A stretch of DNA of 64,000 bases, taken from NCBI GenBank assembly GCA_021561035.1, contig CP067346.1, forward strand, positions 465,001 to 529,000. Direction: 5' to 3'. The translations under genes and the position numbers were made by a program. Positions 7,578-17,523 of the stretch are shown in pieces. This stretch comes from Clostridioides sp. ES-S-0054-01 (GTDB lineage Bacteria > Bacillota > Clostridia > Peptostreptococcales > Peptostreptococcaceae). Every line of letters starts with the position of its first letter. Position 1 is the stretch's first letter. The notes beneath the pieces were generated by a model. The model did no database searches and had not been told where the DNA came from. It saw only the letters and a program-made list of their open reading frames with translations.

Positions 7578-10234
7578 ATATTCTTCAAGAATACACCTTA
7601 GACTTTGTACGACGCAATAAGCGTAGTAGTATAGCTATAATGTTAGCTATATTACTTACTACAATAATGATGTCTTCTTTATGTGGACTGTTGTATACTA
7701 TGTGGAGTGATTTTATAAGACTTTCAATTGAGAAAGAAGGTAACTGGCATGGTGAATTGTTTGACGATACCTATGGAAGCGACTTATCATTAATTGAAAA
7801 TTTTTCTTCAGTTGATGATGTAATGGTAAAAGGACAATGGTATGTAGGCAAAATTAATAATGACAAAAGAGATTATATAATTTATAGGAATGCTACATCA
7901 GAGTATTGGAATTCTATGCCAGAAAAGGACACTATAATAGAGGGTCGTATACCAAATAATGCTAATGAAATTGTACTATCAAAACAATATTTTGAGAATA
8001 ATCCAGATGTAAAAATTGGTGATAAAATTACTCTCCCAATAGGAGATAGAATCCTAAATGGAAATTCTCTTGAACCAATAGCTCCAAAATCGAAAGGTGA
8101 AAGTTTTAAAAAAATTTCAGAGACTACGTTGACAATAGTAGGAAAAGTAGATGTTACTACTTCGTCAGTTGTACCTGCATATACAGCTCTTGGCTATCTT
8201 GACAAAACAAGTATAAAACCTAATGATAGTATAACTGTTTACTTGCGATTTAAAAATATAAGAGACACATATAAGGAACTTCCAAAGCTTGCTAAATCAT
8301 TGGGATGGAAGACTAATGAATATGGAAAATACAATCTTAAATACAATAGTAGTTATCTTTTAAAGATGTTAGTCTTTTCTCCAGAACAGAAAGCATCTAT
8401 GAGCAGTATATCAAAATTTTCAACTCCTATTATGTATCTCACAATAGTAATTTTTACAGTAGCCGTGTTTGTAATGGTAATTTACAATGCATTTTCATTA
8501 TCTGCAAATGCTAGACTTACTCAATTAGGGATATTATCTAGTGTTGGGGCATCACCAAAACAGATTAAAAGGTCTGTAGTGTTTGAAGGTTTTTTATTGA
8601 CTATTATACCATTGCCAATAGGTTTATTTTTAGGATGGTTATTGTGTAATAGGCTTATAATCTATATTAATTCAGTTAATTATCAAACTGATGCTCCAAA
8701 GATAGTATTTACTTATGGTATTCCTGCTTTTCTGCCAGCAGTCTTACTTACAATAGTAACGGTATGGATTTCTGCACTTATACCAGCACGAAAAGTATCA
8801 AAAATATCTCCTATAGAGGCAATACGACAAGGAGATAGTGTTAAAATTAAAAAGTCACATAAATATTCATTAGGAAAGATATTTGGAATAGAAGGAGAAC
8901 TTGCATCAAATGCACTGCGTGCTCGTAAAAAATCTTATCGTACTGCAACAATATCTTTAACATTATCTTTTCTATTACTGACAAGTTTTTTGCATATAAT
9001 TGCAAATCAAGAAGGGGCAGAAGCTGTTTATGGAAGTGACAATTATAAAGACCAAAGAGATATAGCAGTTTATTTAGAAAATAGTGAACCTGTAGAACCT
9101 GCTTTTATTGAAAAATTAAATAATACAGAAGGCGTAAAAAGCTCACTATATTATCTAAAAATGTCTGCTACTACTTGGCTGACTGAAAAAGATGCTTCAA
9201 AAGAACTTGCGGAAAATGGAGGCTTTAAAAATATAGTTTCATCTAAAAAATACTCTCCTATAGAACGTGATGGCAAGTTTCGTATAATTTCAAATATAAT
9301 TGGGCTTGATGATGAGAGTTTCACAGAATATTGCAGACAAATTTCTGTAGACCCAAAGTTATTTTATGATACAAAAAATCCAACTTCAATTGTATATAAT
9401 AAGGAGGAAGATGTTAATCGTAGCACACGTAGAAATAAAGTATATATAGATTATTTAAATCTTTCAATAGGAGATAATATTAAATTAAATGAAAAAGTAT
9501 ATGATGAAGATAAAGGGGATTATACTTACAATATGAAAGTGGGAGCAATTACAAATACACTTCCTAAAATAATAGACACTAGTTCAAGATATACATTAAT
9601 GCAAATAGTGCCAATGTCTGTAGTGCAGGAAATATCTAAAAATTATGATGAAGTAGGTAAGTTACGTTCAAATAGGCTGATGGGACTATTTAAAGTGGAT
9701 AATCGTGATAATATTCCTAAAGTAAGAGAAAAACTAGAGTCCATTTGTAATAAAGATTATGGGTCAGGAGATTATAGTATTGAGGATGTTACAGAAAGCG
9801 AAAAACAAAATGCTAATGGAAGAAAGACTATGAATTTGATAGTAAGCTTTATTACAGGGTTATTGGCTATGATTGGATTATCAAATGTATTTGCTACAGT
9901 GTCAGGAAATATTAGAAGTAGACGACAAGAGTTTGCTATGCTACGTTCTGTTGGATTATCTCCAGATGGTATAAAAAAGATGCTTGTTTTGGAAGGTTTG
10001 TTCTTAGGAATTACACCATTATTACTTAGTATTCCTGTGCAAATAGGGATAGTGTATACTTTTCTGCGTATAAATGAAATATATTTTAGCGAATATTTAC
10101 CATTTGCACCTATATCTATAATAATAGGTTTTACTATGATGATACTTTTTATTGTAATAGCATCATATATGATAGGATATAAGCAGTTGAAGAATGAAAA
10201 TATAGTAGAATCTATAAAAAATGAAACAATGTAA
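7574..10234 (+). CDS. FtsX-type ABC transporter permease
   Basis: This encodes 886 residues. A first membrane helix (~18-40) precedes a large extracytoplasmic region (~45-280), then three helices of an FtsX domain (~290-415) with ILSSVGASPKQIKR. The arrangement is then repeated: helix at ~465, second extracytoplasmic region to ~755, and a second FtsX domain with AMLRSVGLSPDGIKKMLVLE. This duplicated architecture is typical of clostridial exporters paired with a LolD-like ATPase and controlled by a nearby two-component system. The cargo is unknown; peptide antibiotics are likely. The gene runs into a bidirectional terminator-like repeat and faces the sensor kinase. Confidence 0.85.
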   Translation: MNILQEYTLDFVRRNKRSSIAIMLAILLTTIMMSSLCGLLYTMWSDFIRLSIEKEGNWHGELFDDTYGSDLSLIENFSSVDDVMVKGQWYVGKINNDKRDYIIYRNATSEYWNSMPEKDTIIEGRIPNNANEIVLSKQYFENNPDVKIGDKITLPIGDRILNGNSLEPIAPKSKGESFKKISETTLTIVGKVDVTTSSVVPAYTALGYLDKTSIKPNDSITVYLRFKNIRDTYKELPKLAKSLGWKTNEYGKYNLKYNSSYLLKMLVFSPEQKASMSSISKFSTPIMYLTIVIFTVAVFVMVIYNAFSLSANARLTQLGILSSVGASPKQIKRSVVFEGFLLTIIPLPIGLFLGWLLCNRLIIYINSVNYQTDAPKIVFTYGIPAFLPAVLLTIVTVWISALIPARKVSKISPIEAIRQGDSVKIKKSHKYSLGKIFGIEGELASNALRARKKSYRTATISLTLSFLLLTSFLHIIANQEGAEAVYGSDNYKDQRDIAVYLENSEPVEPAFIEKLNNTEGVKSSLYYLKMSATTWLTEKDASKELAENGGFKNIVSSKKYSPIERDGKFRIISNIIGLDDESFTEYCRQISVDPKLFYDTKNPTSIVYNKEEDVNRSTRRNKVYIDYLNLSIGDNIKLNEKVYDEDKGDYTYNMKVGAITNTLPKIIDTSSRYTLMQIVPMSVVQEISKNYDEVGKLRSNRLMGLFKVDNRDNIPKVREKLESICNKDYGSGDYSIEDVTESEKQNANGRKTMNLIVSFITGLLAMIGLSNVFATVSGNIRSRRQEFAMLRSVGLSPDGIKKMLVLEGLFLGITPLLLSIPVQIGIVYTFLRINEIYFSEYLPFAPISIIIGFTMMILFIVIASYMIGYKQLKNENIVESIKNETM

Positions 10235-10377
10235 ATAAAAGATATTTGAACTCATTCAACAGTCTTACCTAAAGACTAGATATAAGTATAGCGATAGTTC
10301 AATTGTCCATTTAATAGAATCTAAATACAAATAAAAGTACATTATTAAAATAATAGATAACATAGGTATAGATATGG

Positions 10378-10498
10378 CTGAGGGTGTCTCAAAATGAACT
10401 TTTTAGTTCATGAGGCACTCTTTTTTGTATGAAATTAAATATATTTTTATCATTTCAACAATGAAAAGAGGGCTATCTCTATTTTGAGACAGCCTCAG
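10378..10498. repeat. MITE-like repeat, copy 1, serving as bidirectional terminator
   Basis: The element is bounded by near-perfect 18-bp inverted ends, CTGAGGGTGTCTCAAAAT (10378-10395) and ATTTTGAGACAGCCTCAG (10481-10498), one mismatch. The reverse complement of the whole 121 bp matches 52359-52474 through the interior, including the stretch around CATTGTTGAAATGAT. A shorter relative lies at 49816-49857. Inside is a small hairpin (TGAACT...AGTTCA) with T runs. It sits between two convergent genes. It encodes no protein. Confidence 0.75.
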
Positions 10499-10502
10499 TA
10501 TT

Positions 10503-11684
10503 TTATGTGTAAAACTTAATTATGAATCTTGCACCGCCATTACGGCAATTTTCTGCATGTATAGTACCATTTTGACGTTCTATAATAGACTTTGCTAGAG
10601 AAAGCCCTATACCAATACTATCCTTACTAGCGTTTTTACCACGATAAAATCTATTAAAAATATATGGAAGTTCTTCCTGAGCAAACCCCTTACCATTATC
10701 CTCTATGATAATCTCAACATATAGAGGGTTTTGACTGTAATAAGCAACGATATGCCCACCATCTTCTATATGTTCACTGCAATTTTTGAAAATATTTAAA
10801 AGAGCTTCTAAAGTCCAATTAATATCAATCTCAAATTCTACTGAAGGAGAACCTTTGATAGTAAATGTCTGATGTTTTTCTCTTAAAGAACCTTCTATAG
10901 GTTCAATTGCATAAGTAAGAAGAGAATGTACATCTATAAGTTTGCTTTCAAATATTAAAGTACTTGCATCCAATTTTGATATGGTAAGTAAAGATGAAAC
11001 TAGTCTCTCAAGTCTTGATATTTGATTTGTAAGCCTGTTAAGATAATCTATTTCTTCATCTGGACAATTTTCTGAAAGTAATTGTGCCATAAGTGACATA
11101 GAAGTAATTGGAGTCTTAAGTTGATGAGCAATATCTGCAAGGTTATCTGAAAGAGTTTGTCTTTCTTTTAAAGCAAATTCTTTTGAACAACGAAGTTCCC
11201 CCACTGTCTTATATATCTCATCTTCAAGATGAGAAAATTCATCTTCACATCGTAAAAGCACAGACTCCTTTCCTAAATTTACTTCTTCTAAGTATCGAGT
11301 AAGCTTATTTATTCTATTCAGTTTTTGTCTATTTGTTCTATGTTTGATTATATACACAACTAGAGCCATTGTTGAAATTATACTAAACGATACTACTAGA
11401 AAGTAAAAAAAGTTTTTACTCCAAAATGTACTTTTAGAATATCCATGCTTTGATAAAATTTCATTTCCTGTTCTAAAATCATCATTACTAGAATTTTTCA
11501 AGGATTTTAGTATACGCTCTGTAGACTCAGGATTGTACTCGTATGATGAACCAAGAGCTTTAGACATTATCTTGTATTCATCAAAAGAAGTTATAGTTGT
11601 TAGAATTACACTTAATAAAACAGTTGTAGTTAAGCAGAATATTATAAAAACAACTGTATTGTTGATATTTCTTGGAGTTTTCAC
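10503..11684 (-). CDS. Sensor histidine kinase of ABC-linked two-component system
   Basis: This encodes 393 residues. Two membrane helices (~10-30 and ~88-110) enclose a short extracytoplasmic loop. The HisKA box DIAHQLKTPITSM (His near 188) follows, then the ATPase N box ALLNIFKNCSEH, G1 VEIIIEDNGKGFA and G2 GIGLSLAKSIIERQ. The start is GTG at 11684, supported by GGAGG at 11691-11695. It overlaps the regulator stop by one base (TAGTG), so the two are co-translated. The kinase converges on the ABC permease and most likely senses the same envelope threat. Confidence 0.85.
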   Translation of the reverse strand: MKTPRNINNTVVFIIFCLTTTVLLSVILTTITSFDEYKIMSKALGSSYEYNPESTERILKSLKNSSNDDFRTGNEILSKHGYSKSTFWSKNFFYFLVVSFSIISTMALVVYIIKHRTNRQKLNRINKLTRYLEEVNLGKESVLLRCEDEFSHLEDEIYKTVGELRCSKEFALKERQTLSDNLADIAHQLKTPITSMSLMAQLLSENCPDEEIDYLNRLTNQISRLERLVSSLLTISKLDASTLIFESKLIDVHSLLTYAIEPIEGSLREKHQTFTIKGSPSVEFEIDINWTLEALLNIFKNCSEHIEDGGHIVAYYSQNPLYVEIIIEDNGKGFAQEELPYIFNRFYRGKNASKDSIGIGLSLAKSIIERQNGTIHAENCRNGGARFIIKFYT

Positions 11685-12346
11685 TAGCTATCCTCCATTC
11701 TATATCCTATGCCTCTTAATGTCTTTATACAAGGTGGATTTTTTAATTTTTCTCTAAGACGCTTTATTGTAACAGTAAGAGTGTTGTCATTTACGAAATT
11801 ACCATCTACATCCCAGAGCATTTCTAGTAACTTTGTACGAGTCATAGCTCTATTTTTATTTTCCATCAGACTTAGAAGAAGCTTATATTCTCCTGCTGTC
11901 AAAGGTACTTCAACATTATCTAAGTATGCTTTGACCTCAGCTTTATTCAAGCTTATATGTCCACATGTAATAGTATTGTTAGTATTAGAATGAGTTCGTC
12001 TAAGAACTGCATTAATTCTAGATTGAAGTACTGAAAGCAAAAATGGTTTAACCACATAGTCATCTGCACCCATATCTAATCCACGTATAATGTCTTTTTC
12101 ATCATCACGGACTGTCAAAAATATCACTGGAGTATCTTCTATACTTTTAACGTATTGGCAAAAGTCATATCCAATACCATCAGGTAGGTTTAAGTCAAGT
12201 AGAATCAAATCAATAGTTTTATCAAAATTTTTTTTAGCTTCAGCAATCGTATTATAACAATATACTGTATGATTTTTCTTTTCAAGGGAGGTCTTTATCC
12301 CAAATGTAATTGTATCATCGTCTTCCAGAAGAAGTATTTTAGCCAT
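11684..12346 (-). CDS. OmpR/PhoB-family response regulator
   Basis: This encodes 220 residues. The receiver domain has acidic pair EDDD (8-11), phosphoacceptor in IDLILLDLNLPDGIGYDF, and Lys in DDYVVKPFLL. The winged-helix output domain (~125-218) includes LTAGEYKLLLSLMENK and VNDNTLTVTIKRLREKL. It is encoded upstream of, and overlaps, the kinase. The probable target is the ABC operon at 6894, which it faces across the operon. Confidence 0.88.
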   Translation of the reverse strand: MAKILLLEDDDTITFGIKTSLEKKNHTVYCYNTIAEAKKNFDKTIDLILLDLNLPDGIGYDFCQYVKSIEDTPVIFLTVRDDEKDIIRGLDMGADDYVVKPFLLSVLQSRINAVLRRTHSNTNNTITCGHISLNKAEVKAYLDNVEVPLTAGEYKLLLSLMENKNRAMTRTKLLEMLWDVDGNFVNDNTLTVTIKRLREKLKNPPCIKTLRGIGYRMEDS

Positions 12347-12477
12347 TTACTTTTAGTCCTTTCGTTAATTTAGTTCTTTCATTAATTTAAATTATAGTTT
12401 TATGTTTAATATTTTTTATATTAGAGATAGAAAAAATTATCATTTAGGTATATAAACTTTAATTTATAAGCTTAAGT

Positions 12478-13116
12478 CTATGCCTTAAGTGAATCTATAA
12501 AAAGAGCAAGTGTTGTTTCAATAAATTTTTCCTCATCTATATTAAAATTGTTTAGGTATGATTTTCCTGCTACAGATAGTAAATTAAAAAATCCTGTAAG
12601 TGTAAATATTGATGAATACATAAGAGTAGGTATTTCAACATCATGCCTAATACTTCCATCATTTTTTCCAGTTTCAAACATTTCTTGTATTTCATCAAAC
12701 ATAAATTTATTAAAAGAAAAAAACTTTTCTTTAAATGGTATTTCGGTGTCTGAGTTTCTAGTTTTTACAATTCCAATCATCCCCATAAGAGATAGTAGAG
12801 AAGGTTCTAGACAATAAAATTTATGAAATGCAAAGTATAAAAGTTTTACCTTTTCAAACCCTGTTTTTCCTTTCGCACTTTCTATTTTAACAATATCCCA
12901 AAGCCTTTTATATCCTCTTAGAACAACAGCAAAGAATAAATCCTCTTTACACGAGAAATACTTATAAACGGTGCGTTTAGTGTGTTCAACTTCTTTTGCT
13001 AATTCATTCATTGTTGTATCATCAAATCCATTAAGGCAAAATAATCTTTCTGCCTTATCAATAATCTCATTTTTTCTTTGTATTTTTTCTTTATCTCTTT
13101 TTGACAATTCTGACAT
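12478..13116 (-). CDS. TetR-family transcriptional regulator
   Basis: This encodes 212 residues. The N-terminal helix-turn-helix reads TMNELAKEVEHTKRTVYKYF (~33-52), canonical for TetR proteins. The C-terminal ~150 residues form an all-helical ligand domain of no recognised type. It is divergent from the metallo-hydrolase gene at 13296, with two identical-architecture palindromes in the 179-bp gap. Autorepression and repression of the hydrolase are therefore likely. The inducer is unknown. Confidence 0.88.
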   Translation of the reverse strand: MSELSKRDKEKIQRKNEIIDKAERLFCLNGFDDTTMNELAKEVEHTKRTVYKYFSCKEDLFFAVVLRGYKRLWDIVKIESAKGKTGFEKVKLLYFAFHKFYCLEPSLLSLMGMIGIVKTRNSDTEIPFKEKFFSFNKFMFDEIQEMFETGKNDGSIRHDVEIPTLMYSSIFTLTGFFNLLSVAGKSYLNNFNIDEEKFIETTLALFIDSLKA

Positions 13117-13145
13117 GTAAATTATTCCCTTCTATTGATAATAAA

Positions 13146-13200
13146 GTATACTGGTGGTATACTTAGATAATTACAATATATTTGTATACTATTAGTATAC
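13146..13200. promoter_or_regulatory. Twin TetR operators, GTATAC-N5-GTATAC
   Basis: Two palindromes share one design: GTATAC (13146-13151), five bases, GTATAC (13157-13162); and GTATAC (13184-13189), five bases, GTATAC (13195-13200). Their centres are 38 bp apart. Both lie in the divergent intergenic region between the TetR gene and the hydrolase gene, where such operators are expected. Confidence 0.7.
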
Positions 13201-13295
13201 ACTGATAAAAATAAAATTAATATCAAGTATTATAACTATTTATAACTTCACTAATTAATTATATAGGCAAAATACCAAATAGGGGGAATTTATTT

Positions 13296-13901
13296 ATGAA
13301 AATAAAAGAAAATGTATTAATGTTAGATAGTACTCGTGGCTCAAATTGTTTTATTGTGTTTGATAAAGAGGTTGCTCTCATAGACACAGGTCTTCCTTTT
13401 ATGGGGAAAAATATAATTAAAGAATTAAAAACACTTGGCATTAAACTTACAGATATTAAGCATATTTTATTAACTCATCATGATGTTGACCATATATCTA
13501 ATATTAAATTATTGAAAGAAAAAACAGGAGCAAAAGTATGGGCTCATGTAGAGGATATACCTTTTATTATAGGAGAGAAGGATAGACCTGGGTTTAAGAA
13601 GTTTATTGGAAAGGCAATTTCCAGAAGGCTCATTAAGGATGTTGAACCTTATGGAGAGAATATGCAGATTGGGAATATAAAAATTATCCATACTCCTGGT
13701 CATACTCCAGGGCATGTCTGCATGATTTTTGAAGATGTATTATTTGCAGGTGATTTAGTCAAAAATAAGAATGGAAATATAGTTCCTTATCCTAATCCAT
13801 GGAATTGGGATTATAAAAAGATGATGAAATCTGTAAAAGAGTTGGATAGTTTGAAATATGAATGGTTATGTATGTCTCACGGAACTCCTTGTATTAAATA
13901 A
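13296..13901 (+). CDS. MBL-fold metallo-hydrolase
   Basis: This encodes 201 residues with the metallo-beta-lactamase fold. The metal motif is THHDVDH near 58-64, the HxDxDH variant common in lactonase/YflN-like members rather than HxHxDH. Other ligands are in HTPGHTPGHVCMIF (~130), FAGDLVKNK and the late His of MSHGTPC. AGGGGG before ATG 13296 supports the start. It is divergent from the TetR gene and probably repressed by it. The reaction is hydrolysis of an ester, lactone or thioester; the substrate is not visible. Confidence 0.8.
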   Translation: MKIKENVLMLDSTRGSNCFIVFDKEVALIDTGLPFMGKNIIKELKTLGIKLTDIKHILLTHHDVDHISNIKLLKEKTGAKVWAHVEDIPFIIGEKDRPGFKKFIGKAISRRLIKDVEPYGENMQIGNIKIIHTPGHTPGHVCMIFEDVLFAGDLVKNKNGNIVPYPNPWNWDYKKMMKSVKELDSLKYEWLCMSHGTPCIK

Positions 13902-14303
13902 AAAATAGTAATATATCCTATATTGTCTGTTGACTATATCCAACGCTGATGATAATGTCCAAGAAAGAGTATAGGTGTTGAATTTTATGATATGCACTTT
14001 AATTTTATATTATCTAATTATGAAGGGGTCAATAATGGATTTAGAAGCACGAGCAAAGATAATATTTAAATAATAAATTATAAGAATCATATAATTATAA
14101 ATTCATAACATTATATTATTTAAAAAGGTTAAGAGAAAAGAAAGATTTATTGTTGAAGAAAGTAAATTAGGGTAATATAATGAATATGAATAACTAATTT
14201 TGGAGGTACTTATATAAGGGGTTATTTATAACAAATAATTTAGAATTACCAGAAGAAATTAGAAATAATTTTTTATTCATATCTAAAATTGAAGGGGGAC
14301 TAT
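13902..14303. other. Intergenic region, no clear gene
   Basis: The sequence is AT-rich. One micro-frame begins at the ATG near 14036 (MDLEARAKIIFK then stop) behind a weak GAAGGGG. A start-less frame, NNLELPEEIRNNFLFISKIE, runs into the next gene near 14240-14292. Both look like relics or chance. The Shine-Dalgarno AAGGGGG of the next gene is at 14292-14298. Confidence 0.3.
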
Positions 14304-17021
14304 ATGAGAAGAAAAAGATTTCTAATCATCTTAAGTGTTGGGATTATTCTTTCAAGTTTGCTATCTATTTACTTGGTCTATAATTTGCAGGGGAATGCTA
14401 GAGTCATTAATTATACTGGGCTTGTACGTGGAGCGACGCAACGTTTGATTAAACAAGAACTGAACCATCAGCCAAATGATAAATTGATAAAAATATTAGA
14501 CGATATTATTAGTGAGCTTCAAGGTAGAAGTGGTGCACATGATATCGCTTACTTAGCTGACCATGACTTTCAAACTAACATGATTCAAATGGAACGAGAT
14601 TGGGAACGTTTAAAGCAAGAAATATATATTGTTCGTGATGGTGGAAAAAGCACTACACTCTATCAATATAGTGAAGATTTTTTTAATTTAGCAGACAAAG
14701 CAGTTTTATCTGCTGAAAAATTTAGTGAGAGCAAGGTTTCATCTACTGAGAATGCTTTGATTATTTTAAATCTTTCATTTGTTTTATTGATTATTTTTAT
14801 TTATATGTATGATGCTAAACAAGATATTTTGCAAAGAAAACTTGAACTAGCACAAGAGGATAATCAAAGAAAAAGTGAACGTCTTATTAAATTAGCTGAA
14901 GACTTAAAGGCTCCAATGAATGATATTTCAGAGCTTTTGTATATCAGTGATTTAGAGACTTATGATTTATTATTTTTAAATAAAGCAGGTATTGAAAGCT
15001 TTAAAGTTGAGAAAATCAAAGGACAAAAATGCTATAAGATACTACAGGGAAGAGATGAACCTTGTGAGTTTTGTACAAATCCCTATTTAAAAGAAGGTGA
15101 AAACTATACTTGGGAGTTTAAAAATCCAGTAACTGGTCGTCATTATCTATTAAAAGACCGTTTAATTGAGTGGGAAGGTAAACTAGCAAGAATGGAGATA
15201 GCTTTTGATACTACAAAATCAGAAGAAGAAAAAATAAAATTACGATTTACACTTGATGCTGAAAAAATAATCACGGATTGTGTAGATATTTTATATCGAG
15301 ATAGTGACATTGAAAAAGCAACTATGTCTGTACTTGAAAAGTTAGGAAGTTTTTTATCTGCTGACCGTTCATATATTGTTTATATTAGAGATGGTTTGAT
15401 GTATAATGATTATGAATGGTGTGAAGAACATATTTTATCTCAAAAAAACTGTTTACAAGAACTTCCACTTTCTATTATTGAACGATGGATTCCATATTTT
15501 ACTAATAAGGAATGTATAGTTGTAAAAGATTTAGAAGAGATTAAATCTACATCACCAGAAGAATATCAAATATTACATAATCAATCTATTACTAGTCTTG
15601 TTGTAGCACCATTAGAACAAAATGGAGAACTTATTGGCTATTTAGGAGTTGATAATCCACCTCCAGATAAAATTATGAATATTGCATCATTACTTCAAAC
15701 CCTTTGTTATTTTATTTCCCTTGCTTGGCAACATTCTAAAACTCAGGAGCAATTAGCAAAGCTAAGCTACATTGATAAACTTACTTCATTCTATAACAGA
15801 AATCGCTTCATAGAAGATTCCCAAGTGCTTACCAAAATTGATATTTCTATAGGCATTGTTTATCTAGATGTAAATGGTTTAAAGGATGTAAACGATAAAT
15901 ATGGACATGAAATGGGAGATAAGTTACTAATAGAATGTGCAAGACGAATGAAATTGGTATTTCATTATTCTGATTTTTACCGTTTAGGTGGAGATGAGTT
16001 TGTAATTATTTGTCGTGAAATTAAAGAGGATGTATTTAGAAAGAAGATAATAGAATTAAAAGGAGAATTCCGAAAAAAACCTACTTGTCAAGTTGCTATA
16101 GGGTCATACTGGGCGAGCACAATTGATGATATAGGAGAAATCATAAAAAATGCAGATGCAGAAATGTATGAAGATAAAAAAGATTTTTATCGTAAAAATT
16201 CTGTTTCTCAGAGGTATCGCCATCATAGTGATGAAATGCTACATTTAAGAAAGCCTGAGGTTCTTGAAAGAGAAATAAGGAATAATCGTTTTCTTGTTTA
16301 CTTACAACCTCAAATTTCTTTTTCAGACCGTTCAATTGTAGGTGCAGAAGCACTTATCCGTTATTTAGATAATTCTAATTCACTTATATCTCCGAACAAT
16401 TTTCTTCCTATATTAGAAGCATCTGAATTACTTAGCAAAATAGATTTCTATGTATTTGAGTCTATTTGTAAAAAACTTAGAAATTGGATTACTAAAGATA
16501 TTCCAATCGTTCCAATATCTATAAATTTCTCAGAAGAATCACTTAAAATACCAGAATTTGTGAATTGTTTAGTATCAACTTGTCAATATTATCACGTTTC
16601 TACCAAATACATAAAAATTGAAATAACAGAAAGAGTACATGATGAGAAGCACTTTGATGTGAAAAAAATTATATCAGATTTAAGAGCTGTTGGTTTTGCT
16701 GTTGCAATTGATGACTTTGGAACTGAGAATGCAAATCTAGCGTTACTTTCTGAAGTTGAGTTTGATATATTGAAATTAGATAAGAGTCTAATTAATAATA
16801 TTGTATCGAATTCTAGAACAAAGGTGATTATGGAATATATTACAGGAATATGTCATAAGTTGAACATTTATATGGTTGCTGAAGGGATTGAAACTGAGGA
16901 ACAATTTTTTACACTATTACAATGTAGAGTTGAAATAGCACAGGGATATTTATTTAGTAAACCCATTTCAATTGATGAATTCGAAAATAAGTATCTAATA
17001 AAAAGTCATCAACTGATTTAG
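14304..17021 (+). CDS. Membrane PAS-GAF-GGDEF-EAL cyclic-di-GMP protein
   Basis: This encodes 905 residues. Two membrane helices (~5-25 and ~150-168) flank an extracytoplasmic sensor loop. A PAS-like domain (~205-305) contains GRDEPCEFCTN, then a GAF-like domain (~313-475). The GGDEF domain has intact RLGGDEF at ~560, so diguanylate cyclase activity is possible; no RxxD inhibitory site is seen at the usual place. The EAL domain keeps EALIRYL, ITERVHD, DDFGTENANL, LKLDKSL, AEGIETEEQ and QGYLFSKP, so cyclic-di-GMP phosphodiesterase activity is likely. The ATG at 14304 is chosen because the alternative TTG at 14289 would overlap the ribosome binding site. It is a paralogue of the 53158 gene. Confidence 0.88.
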   Translation: MRRKRFLIILSVGIILSSLLSIYLVYNLQGNARVINYTGLVRGATQRLIKQELNHQPNDKLIKILDDIISELQGRSGAHDIAYLADHDFQTNMIQMERDWERLKQEIYIVRDGGKSTTLYQYSEDFFNLADKAVLSAEKFSESKVSSTENALIILNLSFVLLIIFIYMYDAKQDILQRKLELAQEDNQRKSERLIKLAEDLKAPMNDISELLYISDLETYDLLFLNKAGIESFKVEKIKGQKCYKILQGRDEPCEFCTNPYLKEGENYTWEFKNPVTGRHYLLKDRLIEWEGKLARMEIAFDTTKSEEEKIKLRFTLDAEKIITDCVDILYRDSDIEKATMSVLEKLGSFLSADRSYIVYIRDGLMYNDYEWCEEHILSQKNCLQELPLSIIERWIPYFTNKECIVVKDLEEIKSTSPEEYQILHNQSITSLVVAPLEQNGELIGYLGVDNPPPDKIMNIASLLQTLCYFISLAWQHSKTQEQLAKLSYIDKLTSFYNRNRFIEDSQVLTKIDISIGIVYLDVNGLKDVNDKYGHEMGDKLLIECARRMKLVFHYSDFYRLGGDEFVIICREIKEDVFRKKIIELKGEFRKKPTCQVAIGSYWASTIDDIGEIIKNADAEMYEDKKDFYRKNSVSQRYRHHSDEMLHLRKPEVLEREIRNNRFLVYLQPQISFSDRSIVGAEALIRYLDNSNSLISPNNFLPILEASELLSKIDFYVFESICKKLRNWITKDIPIVPISINFSEESLKIPEFVNCLVSTCQYYHVSTKYIKIEITERVHDEKHFDVKKIISDLRAVGFAVAIDDFGTENANLALLSEVEFDILKLDKSLINNIVSNSRTKVIMEYITGICHKLNIYMVAEGIETEEQFFTLLQCRVEIAQGYLFSKPISIDEFENKYLIKSHQLI

Positions 17022-17034
17022 ATGACTTTTTTTG
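17001..17034 (+). terminator. Terminator overlapping the stop codon of the GGDEF-EAL gene
   Basis: AAAAGTCATC (17001-17010) pairs with GATGACTTTT (17021-17030), a perfect 10-bp stem with a ten-base loop, followed by more T. The TAG stop at 17019-17021 falls at the foot of the 3' arm. Confidence 0.85.
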
Positions 17035-17294
17035 TTATAAATATATATTCTCATGTTATTGATGAAATGTATGGAGAAGCTTAAGACAAAATAGCAGATT
17101 AATTATAATAAAAGTAAGTAGAATATGTTAACCAAAACGAAAGTTAGTAAATTGAATAAATAATTGGTAAAGAAGAATGATACATAAAAAATAATCTAAG
17201 AATACATTGATAGATTTCATGTGATACAAAAATAGTGATACACAAGATTTTTTGAACATCATCATTTTGTATTTATGTAATAACATTGTTGTTA
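17035..17294. other. Intergenic, nothing recognised
   Basis: This is AT-rich sequence between a terminator and a dispersed repeat. I see no gene with a ribosome binding site on either strand. Confidence 0.4.
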
Positions 17295-17465
17295 TTTTAT
17301 ACAAAAAATTAAAATAGTGGCAACAATTGAGGATGTGAGGGAGAGTTGCCACTATTTGTATAGGGTATTATATTATGTTTTTAAGCTAGTTTTACTATCT
17401 TCTATGTTTATATAATAAACCTTGTATATGAATTTAATCGATAATTAATATGAAAATTATGTGAA
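17295..17465 (+). repeat. Dispersed 171-bp intergenic repeat, copy A
   Basis: This 171-bp stretch recurs as an inverted copy at 41939-42113, with roughly nine in ten positions identical and two small indels. Its core is a hairpin: AAATAGTGGCAAC pairs perfectly with GTTGCCACTATTT around a loop containing GAGGATGTGAGGGAG. The rest is AT-rich and shared equally well (for example AAGCTAGTTTTACTATCTT). No protein is encoded. It may be a bidirectional terminator, a small RNA or a mobile element. Confidence 0.8.
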
Positions 17466-17523
17466 TTTTTTAGAATATAGAGTAAAGTGATACCCCATCC
17501 TTTTTTGATACTAGCAATCCTAT

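Noticed and set aside
17128-17352. A 74-codon minus-strand frame with a hydrophobic stretch, considered as a type I toxin
   Set aside because: It starts inside the hairpin of the dispersed repeat, has no ribosome binding site, and lacks the short hydrophobic-then-Lys-rich layout of C. difficile type I toxins.
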